From NCBI GenBank assembly GCA_006386115.1, contig VFIW01000007.1:1026693-1090692 (forward strand): a stretch of 64,000 nt of DNA, written 5' to 3'. How positions within the stretch are numbered: position 1 is the stretch's first letter; the number at the start of each line of letters is the position of its first letter. This document shows, one piece after another, positions 31,501-41,400 of the stretch. Made by a program: the position numbers and the translations under genes. The stretch comes from Globisporangium splendens (Eukaryota > Oomycota > Peronosporomycetes > Pythiales > Pythiaceae). The notes beneath the pieces were generated by a model that searched no databases, was not told the origin of the DNA, and was given only the letters and a program-made list of their open reading frames with translations.

Positions 31501-33898
31501 TTCCGGATGTTACGTTGTACTTTCTCGACAGGAAACCGTTGACAATGAACTTGTAAGTGGTTTGAGAGTGTAACACCTTCACTAAGTGTACGAACTTCAA
31601 TGGGAATCCAAGATGCTGGAGCGCTTGTGCCAGAAAGCTGCGATCGAGTGAATCATAGGCTTTAGCAAAATCAAGGAGCAACGCGATCGCTCTGGACATG
31701 GCGGGGTCGCTCGTGGCCCGCTGTTGTGCAGCCAATAACACATCGATCGTAGTCGGGATTGCTCGCCCTGGAACGAAACCAGCTTGCATGTGATGGATAA
31801 GCCAAGGGAGCACAGTTCGTAATCTGGTTGCAAATATCCGTGTGAATATTTTGTAATCAGAGTTGAGGAGTGCGATTGGCCTGTAGTCCAGCGGCGATGC
31901 AGCAGAGACGGACTTTTTTATGCAGTGAATATGGGCTTCACTGAACGAACTTGGTAGAATGCATTCGGGTATCCACAAGTTGAAAAGTCGCTCGAATAGA
32001 CCGGTAATCTCGTCACAGTGGTCTCTGTACCAGTCGTTGCCGAGTTCGTCAGGACCGTGAGCTTTGCCTCTCTTGCATTTCTTCACAGCCTGTTTAATTT
32101 CACTCGAATCGATCGGTTTGAGCAGGAAGCCTAATCTGTCCGACGGAGGAATAGCTGTTCCTGGATCAAGGATTTGATCGATGTCAGTTTGCAGAGTGGG
32201 CGCCTGTTGCATGATTGATTTCCATCCTTCTCCCATGTCGTCAGCAAGTTCTCGTGAACGCATGGGTCCGTAAGTCGCTGTGCCACCGAGTGTGAAGATA
32301 GTGTTGTCAAGGAACTTGGTCGAGATACTTGTAGAAGGATTTGCTCGTTTTTCGTTCATGATGCATGTGCTCCCGAAAAATGCGGTCCCGTTTTGAAGCC
32401 TGCCACTTAGATTTGCATTCTGCAATCGCACGACGAATACTCGTGGCGGTGGTAAGAAACTCTTGCGACAACTCCACGTTTTGATCACCCACCGCTCCAC
32501 CAGAGTGATCGAGCATTGCGCTTCTGATTCTGAGAGGCGTCGTTGCAACCTCTGGATTTTCTTCTTGTATCCTTGATTCAATCTGGCGAAGTACGATTTT
32601 TTAGCTTCAAGGTACCCGATCCTGAGCGCGATCTTGGCTTCATCCCACCAATTTGCTGTGGCCAGAGCATAATCACGAGGCGAAGAGTAACGTCCACGTA
32701 ATTCATCAAGTTGATCATGAGCTTTTTCGAAGAAATCTTTTCCAATACTCGCCGCTGCATTCTTCGGAAGTGGATAGACAACTCGAGGTTTCTTGCTTTG
32801 GATCACCTTGTCAGGAGCAGCTACTCGGATCGTGACTCCATTGTGATCGGAGAATGGACCAGCTACGCTTTGGTAGACGCTGCGAACCCAGTCGAGATGG
32901 TCATTGCTGCAGTACCATCGGTCGAGCCTACTGCTGGCACTGTCACCTGAAGGCAGTGTATAGTAGTAGGTGTGATGCTGTCGATGGAATGCTTTGACGT
33001 CTCGTGTGTCCGTGGCGCGAAGAGCATCATCCTCAAGGGTGTCAACAAGATTCAATTTCTGGAGCAGTTTCTTCAATTCCCTGGAATCGTGCACTTTGTT
33101 GTGGTTGTTGTGAGACCTGTCTGCCATCTGGTTGAGAGTGCAATTAAAGTCTCCACCGCACAGAATGGGTCCATCATGTGACGAGAGGAGACCTGATAGT
33201 GCTCTGTAGAAAGCTTCCCTTGCAAATACGGTAGAAGGAGCGTAGATGTTGAGAAGTAACACCGTTTCACCACGCAACGTCACCGTAGCTGCCATCCAGT
33301 GCGCATTCCACTGATCCTGCTTATATGGAGCCAGTGTAGGTATGCACGAATAGGGATTCAACAAGATCGCCACTCCTCCTTTGCGCTCGGTGGAAGCTGA
33401 CCAGAGAGAAAGTCTGGGATCCGACTCTTCTGATGGTTCCTGAAAACCCCAACTTCGACGAAATCTGGATTGCATTGATGCCACTTCGGTCTCCAGGACG
33501 TGCGTTTCTTGGAGAAAGACAATGTCCAATGATCCCGAGTCATCAGTCTGTCGAAAATGTGAAAACCACGCGTTCAGATTGGCGTCGGATTTGGAGAACC
33601 CCATCACATTCTGTGTGTGGAATCCAACAGTTAGCTCATGGCGAGCATTGACTGTCGCACTGCGCCTTCTGGGTCGGTGGTTGTCACGACGAGCTTGGGT
33701 TGTGGGTTGATATGGTCGCAACGGTAGTCCATCGCCGGAATACGTTGATGTGCCTTGTATTCCACGCTGTACTTCCGCCGGAGAGACAGTTGAGCCATCT
33801 CCCCCTGCTCGCACTGAACTGCCACCAAGTACAGTGCGAGTTGAGGCACCATGGGTGCCTTTAGTTCTGATTGTGCCGCTGTTGGACCTCCAGCTCAT
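28533..33898 (-). pseudogene. LINE A copy 7 ORF2, broken by a frameshift and a nonsense codon
   Basis: The frame opens at 33898, overlapping the ORF1 end by about 38 bp. It runs through APE ('TQNVMGF', 'FLQETH', 'GGDFNC', 'SDHNG') and most of the RT to ~31370. There a 1-base deletion ('TCCAATCTG' instead of 'TCCAAGTCTG' on plus) destroys the YADD box frame. A TGG-to-TAG change at 30927-30929 stops the next part. The final 786-codon part (30893-28533) has the connection, zf-RVT and RNase H. A 1-base and a 2-base deletion near 32515 and 32330 cancel out, replacing ~60 linker residues. Confidence 0.9.
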
Positions 33899-36800
33899 GC
33901 TGGTGCGCCAATAGCGACCATGACGTCATCGTGCCCACAATCGCATCAATTGCTGATTGAAGAGAAGACGAACGCCAATATTCTTCAGCTCGGGTTTCAG
34001 GCATAACGTGACCAACGGCTTCGTGCTTGGGGAACATGCTGGGCAGTAGAAGACTTATCACATTGAGAATTGCCCATTTGTCTGGGTCAATGGGTCGCGA
34101 GACGGTCGCGGTCAATAGGCTATCATCTAGCTTTTCAAGTCTGTTCCACTGCTTGATGTTGTCAGTCATGGACCAACGAGCGGAGCCTTGCGGACAGGCG
34201 TCAACAGCCGATGCCCATTTCTTACAAAAGGCTCGCACTTGCGCGCTAACTGCATCGTCAGCTGAGTGATGCCGGATTAATGCGCGTTGAGCTTGACTGT
34301 TTATGCTGTGCCCAAAATCAAGGAGCTTTTTCACTGGGAACATGCGCAAGACCTCCAGTGGAAAAGGCAGTGCACAAATGAGCGCACTTAGAGCATCCAC
34401 GTGACTGGGAATCCATCCAGTCAATTTGGAGACGTCGCTTGGATCAACTGAAGGCAAGCTGAATCTTCGATTTTGTCGAGTCGCCGTGGTCCAGTCGTGC
34501 ATGGCTTTGTTGTTTGCACGAAAATGCTGTCTTCGAAGGGCTTGTTCAGCAGCCGTCAATTGTTCGAGCTCCTCTTTCGATCCAACCAATCGTTCAACCA
34601 GGGACTTGCGTACTTGCCCATCGTCCTGGACAGAGTGAGGCGGTGAGGGAGGAGGCGTCTCAAATTCGCCGCTTTCACTGTCGTTGGAAAAGGTTGACTC
34701 TTGACTGGCCTCGGATTGACCTGGTGTCGTTGAAGCCGCTGCTTTTAAAACTGAGGACGCAAGTTCTGGGATCTTTCGTGCCCGTGGCCGATTTAACGTA
34801 TGAGAGTGGGAATCTGGTTCTCGCTCCGGTTCCTGGAATCGATGTTCATCATCCGTCGACCCTGTACCTAGTCCACTGCCCATCGCCGCATTGATTTCTG
34901 GCCCGGAGCCAAAGACACTCGTTGGGTCTGCATCTCGAGATTCAGCAGAGTCAATGTGTCCAGTATCTTGGTCAGCGCTGCCTGGAGTTGGCTGGTTCAT
35001 CGAGGGAGCACCATTGCCTGCGTCCTCGGTACCATTTTGACTGCGCATTTCCTGGTGAAAGGCTTTAGTCACCTCTGCTGGCAGAGGGAGAGTGGCTTGA
35101 CCATTTGGCAGGGTCACAGCACCTCCCGTCAGATCTTGCAGGTGCATCGTGGAATCCATCGACGTGGAATCCGCCAAGGGCATCGTGACATCGAAATGCG
35201 AGGGATCTTCAGAGTACCCAGAGGTGGTATCAGCTGATGGCTCCGATGATGGTTGTTGGTTTGCCGAACCATTATCTCTAGACGCTGAGGGAAAAGACTT
35301 CGAGCCGGGTTGGCTCGTTCTTGATTGCTCCTCGTCTTGAGTCTGCGCAGTGGGACTGTGCTCGCGGACGACATGAGCTTTGACAAACTCCCTGAGTTTC
35401 GTATAAGCAAGGTCTTGATCTCCTTGGCTTTCGGTATTCTCCGCGGGAGATGATCCTGAAGCAGCTGTCGTAGAAGCCTTGTTCCCAGCCTGCTGATCGC
35501 CATCCTTGGGACCCAAATTCTTAGCTTTGGCTCGCTTCTTGAGTAAATCAAGTTGCCTTTTCGCTCGATTTTTGGCGTTCTTGGCCTCCTGGAGGATCAG
35601 AGATGCGGCTGCTGCTTCCTTTGCTGTCACACGTTGCTGCAAATCAAGCAATTCAATCTGACGTTGGAACTGTCCAGCTTCACGATTCGCAGATGAAGAT
35701 TCCTCATCACGACCACTGGTGTCTGCCTCCTTGTGTTCGTCTCGATCGAGAGCCAAACTGTGCGCTTTGGCTGAAACGTCATGGAATTTGCGTTTTGCAG
35801 TCGCAGCCGCTGCAGCAGCTGCGGTGTGCGCGGAAGACGCTTTGGACAGATGCTCCTTGGCAATGTCTAATGTTGCCTGAGCAGCGCTTAAGCGGGCGTC
35901 GATAGCAATCTTTTGCTTCGCTTGAGTGGAGTTTGCTTGTACTCCATCAAGCACAGAATCAGCTGAAGAAAGCTTCCCAGCCAGAACGGCCTCAAGTTCA
36001 AGTTCGCGCTTCTTTCGAGCCTGGAGAGCCTTGCGGTTGCTCTGGCCGTTAGAAGCCTTGATACTTGTCTCTGGAGACCCGGTACCAATGTTACCAGAGC
36101 TGGCTACTGTTCCAGGAGATGTGCCAACAACAGAAGTCAGCTTCGGAGCAGCCTTTAAGATTCCGCCTTTTGGCGCTCGTCTACCAGCTGATGCCGCGTC
36201 CGAAGCTGGATGGGGTTGCCCTTTCGACGCCGGTGAACTCTTCACTGGTGTGGTCGCTGAGGTTGAAATCATGGATTTCATCGCCCCCTTCTGTTTCTTG
36301 TGGTTGGCTGGATCGAACCATTCTGCCTCCGACGGCGTAACCGATTGAGCGTCTGTTGCAGAATTGGCCGCTGCTGCCACTGCTGCAGAGCCGGTGCTGC
36401 TACTCGAGTCAGCAGGCTGGAGCATCTCAGAGAGCAGCGCTTTCTCAGTTGCCTTGCTCTTCAGGTTGGCCATGACTTTGCCCAAACTATTGGAGAGATT
36501 GCCAATGTACTTTTGTCGGACTTCAAGAGACATGTGCTGCAGCTCAAATTTCGACATTTCCTTGGCTTGCTTGATTTCTGGTTCGAAGTCGCGATGAAAT
36601 TGCATCTGACAATCTCCAGGAGCTCGAGTACACTTGCTTTTTGGGTGCGAGGGGTCGAAGCACTGAAAGCAAGGGATTCGGCTGTACCGCTGATGATGAT
36701 GAACGAAGATCGAGAACCCTTTAGCAGAGATGTGGGTGACATCTTTGAGCTGAGGGGGACATTCCTCGGAATTGAAGATAACGACCCAGAAATTAGAGTC

Positions 36801-37421
36801 GTATGCGCCATCCCGTGCTCGCGGCGCGCGCGCAATGGACACGACTTCACATTCGGTGCTCAATGCTATCAGTTGGCCGACAACGTCATTGCCTAAGCCG
36901 GGAGCTACAACACGGACTTGATATTGTAGTGCATCCGCTTGGTGGGGGATAACATTGTCGATATCGCATCGATCATCTTCTTCCTCGAGCTTGGCGGTGC
37001 TCAGGAGAACGAGTTTTTCGTTGCGAAATTTAATCTCTCGTCTATGCCATTTCGTTGCAGTAGACTGGTCCTTGATAATGAAGGTTAAACGCCGAGTCGC
37101 CGCAGTGTAGTACAAACGCTTGACATTCTGAATCCACTCGCACAGATTCTTATACCCTGCAGAGCCGGCTGGCTCGGATGCAAGTAATTGCATAAGAATT
37201 GTCTTTTCCGCGATGTGTTCAGGCATCAAGATGCGCGGAGGGACCACAGCAACGACTGTGCCTTCGAGGCAGTCTTCAAAGAATTTGACATAGGCCATGC
37301 GTTGGAGGAAAGTGTGGGTACAAGCGAGGAATGCAGGAGGCGCGTCTAAGACGAGAGCACCCATAATCCAGGCATTCAACGCTTTCTTCTTCGGCCGGCA
37401 CCATCTTCCGTAGGTCATCAT
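33861..37421 (-). CDS. LINE A ORF1 protein, C-terminal 1186 residues (CCHC knuckle, coiled coil)
   Basis: A long unbroken frame. It has an N-terminal region with an RRM-like or basic fold ('RLTFIIKDQSTATKWH'), a CCHC zinc knuckle at C251-x2-C-x4-H-x4-C264, a Ser/Pro/Ala-rich middle, and an Ala/Lys/Glu-rich coiled coil (about 490-660). The conserved C-terminal domain ends at 'QRHNQN'. ORF1 proteins bind the element RNA and form the RNP. The true start is at 48235. The first part is separated by insertions, and a frameshift in the run 'TTTCTTCTTC' near 37383-37395 puts the segment 37535-37400 in another frame. This copy is therefore disabled, though most of the coding sequence survives. Confidence 0.85.
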   Translation of the reverse strand: MMTYGRWCRPKKKALNAWIMGALVLDAPPAFLACTHTFLQRMAYVKFFEDCLEGTVVAVVPPRILMPEHIAEKTILMQLLASEPAGSAGYKNLCEWIQNVKRLYYTAATRRLTFIIKDQSTATKWHRREIKFRNEKLVLLSTAKLEEEDDRCDIDNVIPHQADALQYQVRVVAPGLGNDVVGQLIALSTECEVVSIARAPRARDGAYDSNFWVVIFNSEECPPQLKDVTHISAKGFSIFVHHHQRYSRIPCFQCFDPSHPKSKCTRAPGDCQMQFHRDFEPEIKQAKEMSKFELQHMSLEVRQKYIGNLSNSLGKVMANLKSKATEKALLSEMLQPADSSSSTGSAAVAAAANSATDAQSVTPSEAEWFDPANHKKQKGAMKSMISTSATTPVKSSPASKGQPHPASDAASAGRRAPKGGILKAAPKLTSVVGTSPGTVASSGNIGTGSPETSIKASNGQSNRKALQARKKRELELEAVLAGKLSSADSVLDGVQANSTQAKQKIAIDARLSAAQATLDIAKEHLSKASSAHTAAAAAAATAKRKFHDVSAKAHSLALDRDEHKEADTSGRDEESSSANREAGQFQRQIELLDLQQRVTAKEAAAASLILQEAKNAKNRAKRQLDLLKKRAKAKNLGPKDGDQQAGNKASTTAASGSSPAENTESQGDQDLAYTKLREFVKAHVVREHSPTAQTQDEEQSRTSQPGSKSFPSASRDNGSANQQPSSEPSADTTSGYSEDPSHFDVTMPLADSTSMDSTMHLQDLTGGAVTLPNGQATLPLPAEVTKAFHQEMRSQNGTEDAGNGAPSMNQPTPGSADQDTGHIDSAESRDADPTSVFGSGPEINAAMGSGLGTGSTDDEHRFQEPEREPDSHSHTLNRPRARKIPELASSVLKAAASTTPGQSEASQESTFSNDSESGEFETPPPSPPHSVQDDGQVRKSLVERLVGSKEELEQLTAAEQALRRQHFRANNKAMHDWTTATRQNRRFSLPSVDPSDVSKLTGWIPSHVDALSALICALPFPLEVLRMFPVKKLLDFGHSINSQAQRALIRHHSADDAVSAQVRAFCKKWASAVDACPQGSARWSMTDNIKQWNRLEKLDDSLLTATVSRPIDPDKWAILNVISLLLPSMFPKHEAVGHVMPETRAEEYWRSSSLQSAIDAIVGTMTSWSLLAHQHELEVQQRHNQN

Positions 37422-37520
37422 CGGGTTTAGTCTTCCATGGACGTGTAGCGATCTTGGTCAATCGCTGAACCCATGCACGATGACGCTCTTCACGCACCGC
37501 GGCATCAGTCCGAGTGTTGT

Positions 37521-37535
37521 TCTCTGGGTGAGCAG
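37521..37535. repeat. 15-bp target repeat, copy 1 of 4
   Basis: TCTCTGGGTGAGCAG, inside LINE A ORF1. Exact copies lie at 38402, 47702 and 48091, and each pair bounds an inserted element. Confidence 0.95.
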
Positions 37536-38401
37536 ATGAGATGATAAGAAATCTATTGAACGTAAAGTTTAAGATTTCCAGGGGAAGAGAATTGGTAGGT
37601 TCTCAGCTATCATATCCTGCCGTAACACCAGCGTTCTCACACTTGTGTCCGGGGTTTTCGTGATTTTCTAGTTTTTATGTCATTTATTTTCTTCGTGTGG
37701 GCGCATCGTCACTTGTGGGTTTCATTGCGAGGGGTCTTGGTGCGGCAGAGCCGGTTGGCTTTGTCACGGGGGTCTTGAGCTGCGCGGTGTGGTGGCCGCA
37801 AACAGCGGGGGTCTTGTGCTGCGCGGTGTGGTGGCCGCAGACAGCGGGGGGCTTGTGCTGTGCGGTGTGGTGGTCGCAAACAGCGGGGGTCTTGTGCTGC
37901 GCGGTGTGGTGCGCCAGCAAAAAGCGGGGGGTATGGTGCGCGCGGGTGGTGGCCGCAGGACAGCGGGGGGTCTGTGCGGCGCGGTGTGGTGGCGCAAACA
38001 GAGGGGGGCTTGTGCGGAGCGGTGTGGTGGCAGCAAACAGCGGGGGGGGTCGTGTGTGCGCGGTGTGGTGGGCCGAAGACAGCGGGGGGTCTTGTGCTGC
38101 GCGGTGTGGTGGCCGCAAACAGCGGGGGGCTTGTGCTGCGCGGTGTGGTGGCCGCAAACAGCGGGGGGTCTTGTGCTGCGTCGCTTGTTAGCGACGTTGC
38201 CGGTTCATTGTGCTGCCTGACGATTGGTTACGTACAGCGGGTCAATAGTCGTGCTCAAATTGGTCGTGCATTCCATTCCTCACCACACCAGGGCCGCCAA
38301 GCAGGAGGGATTCTCTCCCTGGGATGGGCCGGCCCAAACTGGACCGCTGTGGCTGGAACTGGACCGCTTGTGCTTGACTTGGAATATTGGAGAATCCTCT
38401 C
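37536..38401. mobile_element. 866-bp inserted element with minisatellite (unclassified)
   Basis: Flanked by the 15-bp direct repeat at 37521 and 38402 and absent from LINE A, so it is an insertion. The right part (37701-38395) resembles 50792-51196, including ends around 'GCATCGTCACTTGTGGG' and 'CCATTCCTCACCAC'. The centre is the 39-bp tandem array. No terminal repeats and no convincing protein are visible. It may be a truncated or non-autonomous retroelement. Confidence 0.6.
37770..38175. repeat. GC-rich minisatellite, ~39-bp unit, about 10 copies
   Basis: The motif GCGGTGTGGTGG recurs at intervals of 38-42 bases (37784, 37823, 37862, 37901 and so on to 38139). A unit reads roughly GCGGTGTGGTGGCCGCAAAC plus AGCGGGGGTCTTGTGCTGC. 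The related element at 50854-50930 has only about two units. Because 39 is a multiple of three, several frames stay open across it on both strands. I do not regard these as genes. Confidence 0.9.
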
Positions 38402-38416
38402 TCTCTGGGTGAGCAG
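38402..38416. repeat. 15-bp target repeat, copy 2 of 4
   Basis: TCTCTGGGTGAGCAG at the 3' end of LINE B copy 3 (minus) and the right edge of the 866-bp element. Confidence 0.95.
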
Positions 38417-38462
38417 AGAGAGAGAGAAGGTAATTCTATTTAACTTATGATCTACATATAGT

Positions 38463-41400
38463 TTAAGAATTCCTGAGTCTCATTAACACTGCTGACAGTG
38501 AGGTGTTTCGAAGTTTTGACGGTGTGGCACCGATATCATTGTCGAGTAGAGCTGCGACTTGGGACATAAGAATTTGATCGTTCCCCCGCGATTCGTCGGT
38601 GAGTATCTTCGCACTCTTGGAGTTCATTGCCATGTTGGCGAGAAGATCGGTCATTTTGTTTGGTTCTCGTTTTGTGTGATTCCAGGAGGTCCACGCAAAG
38701 TTGGCGATGATTTGATTTACCCGAACTGCTAGAGGCTGCAACTTGGTCTGGCGTATTGAGGAGAACCCGTTCTGGGCTGCGATAATCATTTGGCTGTCTC
38801 CGAAGACTTCCAACTTGACTTCATAGTGCTGTAGGTAGTGTGCACTGTATGCCAGACCATCTTTCAGTGCGCTGTATTCGCACCAATTGTTCGTGACTTC
38901 TGGTCCCATGTACGCATAGCCGCATGCTTTGAGTTCCCATCGATTGCTGCGTTCATTCAGGAAGATGAGTGCCCAACCACTGCCTCCTGGACCTGGGTTG
39001 CCGCGTGCACCTCCATCGAAATACAAACGCGCTGTCGCCCACGCTTCAAGTTGACGCGACAGGTCTTGTCTCTCCAGTACGCTGAGCAGTTGGCTCAGGC
39101 AAGTTGCATTGATCTTTTCTCCTTTGAGCGCTCTCATCCGATGAGCCACAGCTCGCACTTGCATCACACACGCAGTCCACACACGCTTGGTGCTTTCTTC
39201 GATAGCAACGTGTTGCCGTTCATGCACTATTTCCACTCTCGTTCTCCACAGCAATACTGGGATGCTTGATGTGACTATAAACCACAGTTTCTGTAGTGCT
39301 GTCGAGTGTTCCGGAGTAATGAACCCGAAGCTCTTTTCCAATTCCCGGAGCAAAGATCGTTGACCTGGCGGGGCTGAGCGGCTAGCAATATGAGGCAGGA
39401 AGAGATTGAGTGCTTGCTCCGTCAATGTTCGACCAATCCATCGCCCGAGGAAGGCCATCCACGCAGCTTGTGCTCGCTTGCAACTCCAGAGTATGTGTGA
39501 GATAGTTTCTTTTGTTTCCCCACATCCGGCATTGCTTGGACACGCCGAAGACTCGCTCCTTCCCGGATGGAACAGGTTGAGCTGCATCGTAGAAATCCGG
39601 TATGTCGTCCACATCTGATACGGTGTAAGACATCCTCGTTGCTTCCATAGATCTGCTGGTAGCCGATACTGCACATGACTGTACCACTGATCCGTTTTCG
39701 CGACTTCGTTGAGCTTGTCTACGAGTACTCCGAGACCTTGATACAGCTTGCTGTGCAGCCTCCGTGTTCTTGCTCGGTCAATTGTCTTCTGGATGCTGTT
39801 TGGGGGAGTACATTCATGCACCAGCCACGGACAATGCGTCGTGAGCGGGTGCGGTTTGAATGTCCACCCTACAGTTTTTATTTCTTCTTCGATCATTGCA
39901 ACGTCTTGTTGGCAAGTAGCATCCCCGGTCCAGTCGGTCACTGTCCAAAGAACTCCATTTGCTTGCCGTTGCATCTGAATGTAGTCCGTGTGGCTCCTCT
40001 CCGACCCTGGCATCGCGATGATGGTTCCCATGCCGTTGCTGATCCACTTGTACTCTCGTTTTGTGGGTTTCCTGCTCCACGGCTCCTGCTGACTGATTAG
40101 CTGGCTGCCTACATCGATTTCTATCTCCGGTGAGCATAGAATGATGCTGGTTACGAGTTTTCGCAGGACGGCCCTTCGTTTGGACGTGAGAGTCGCCATC
40201 ATGGTTGGTAGCCGCACGGAGAACACTCGCTCTTCTTCCCGTCTCACGTTGAAGCTGCCCAAATTGCATTCCTTCAGGAAAGGAACCGTTTTGACCGTGT
40301 ACTGCCCGCCTTGACTGTCGATTATCCAGGGGTTGTCGTTCCACTGAAAGGATGGCCAGAACGCTCGAGTCTCTTCCGATAGCTGATGAATCGTCTGCTC
40401 AGGTTTTCTCCCAAAATATACGCCTACCCGTCCGTCTGATCTCCACTCGAGGTCCACGGTCGGTAGCAAGGATTCCATTTGCCGCTTTAGATCGTCTTTC
40501 CACGCGGGATTGCGTCCCTCTGCAGCCACCAGGTCTTCACCGAGATACTCCCACCCGAGTCTGTGGATATTGTTCGTCTGGTACAGCCTTGCCTGTGCGT
40601 GCTGGCTTCGCTCCTTGGGTGAGATCGCGCAGCATCCCCAGTTTTGACTTTTGTCCTGATGAACCTGTTCATGCCAAGCTTCTGTATACCTGTCTCGCGC
40701 TCGCTGTAGCCACCGAGTTGTCCGCCGCATCGCTTGTCGCTTTATTGCCAGAGGTATTGAATAGAGACCAATACCTCCTTCCTTGACCGGCAGGTAGAGC
40801 AGGGAAGGACTCACCTTGTGCCTCATGCCGTCTGTGCCGAGTGTCGATTTCCACAAAAATTGCTTTTGTAGGTTCACTAGCTGGTCCACGACCTTCGCTG
40901 GGGGCTTGATGTAGCCGGCAGTGAATAGAATCGACGGCAGCAAGACCGAATTCAGTATAAGCACTCTCCCCACCACACTGTTGGAGACTTTGGTCGCGAT
41001 AATCAATCTTGTTCGGAGCTTTTGCAGGCGGTCCTCCCAATTAGCCTGCGTGATGTTCCCGGTTCCTATTTGGATGCCAAGGTACCTCACCGTCTCTCCA
41101 TGCTTCAGGATTGGAATGCCGCATCTTTGTTCTTGGACTACTGCTGTGTTGAGACTGATATAGCTGCTTTTCGTTGGTTGCACGTGCAGCCCTGATTGCT
41201 GGCCAAACTCGGTCAGCAGCTGCATCAGCCGAGGCAGCTGTCTCCCTTGTTTCAAAAAGACAGCAGAGTCGTCAACGAAGGTCGAAATAAGATGGGGTTC
41301 TGCTCCGGATTTGGTCACACGAATCCCTTCCAGATAGGGGTCTTGTTGTACTGCCAGTGCGAGAATCTCCGCAGCAACGATAAACAGCAGAGGGGCCAGG

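Larger units (their letters stand above)
28414..37535 (-). mobile_element. LINE A copy 7 (minus), main part
   Basis: The longest LINE A copy. Read on minus, the 5' part lies far to the right (49053-49012 and 48298-48106). It is cut at a 15-bp target by three insertions (37536-48090) and resumes at 37535 down to the 3' tail at 28414. Removing the insertions joins an open ORF1 reading frame ('DAAHPE' then 'NNTRTDAAV'). Its 3' end sits in the MDR pseudogene at 28413. Confidence 0.88.

Noticed and set aside
37770..38175. CRISPR-like array
   Set aside because: The units are adjacent, without unique spacers, and the DNA is clearly eukaryotic.
37536..38401. Solo LTR interpretation of the 866-bp element
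   Set aside because: No TG/CA-type ends, and the flanking duplication is 15 bp, much longer than the 4-6 bp of LTR elements.
37684..38450. Several 60-196-codon frames on both strands over the minisatellite
   Set aside because: They exist because the 39-bp unit has no stop in several frames. The composition is extreme, and the related element has few units.
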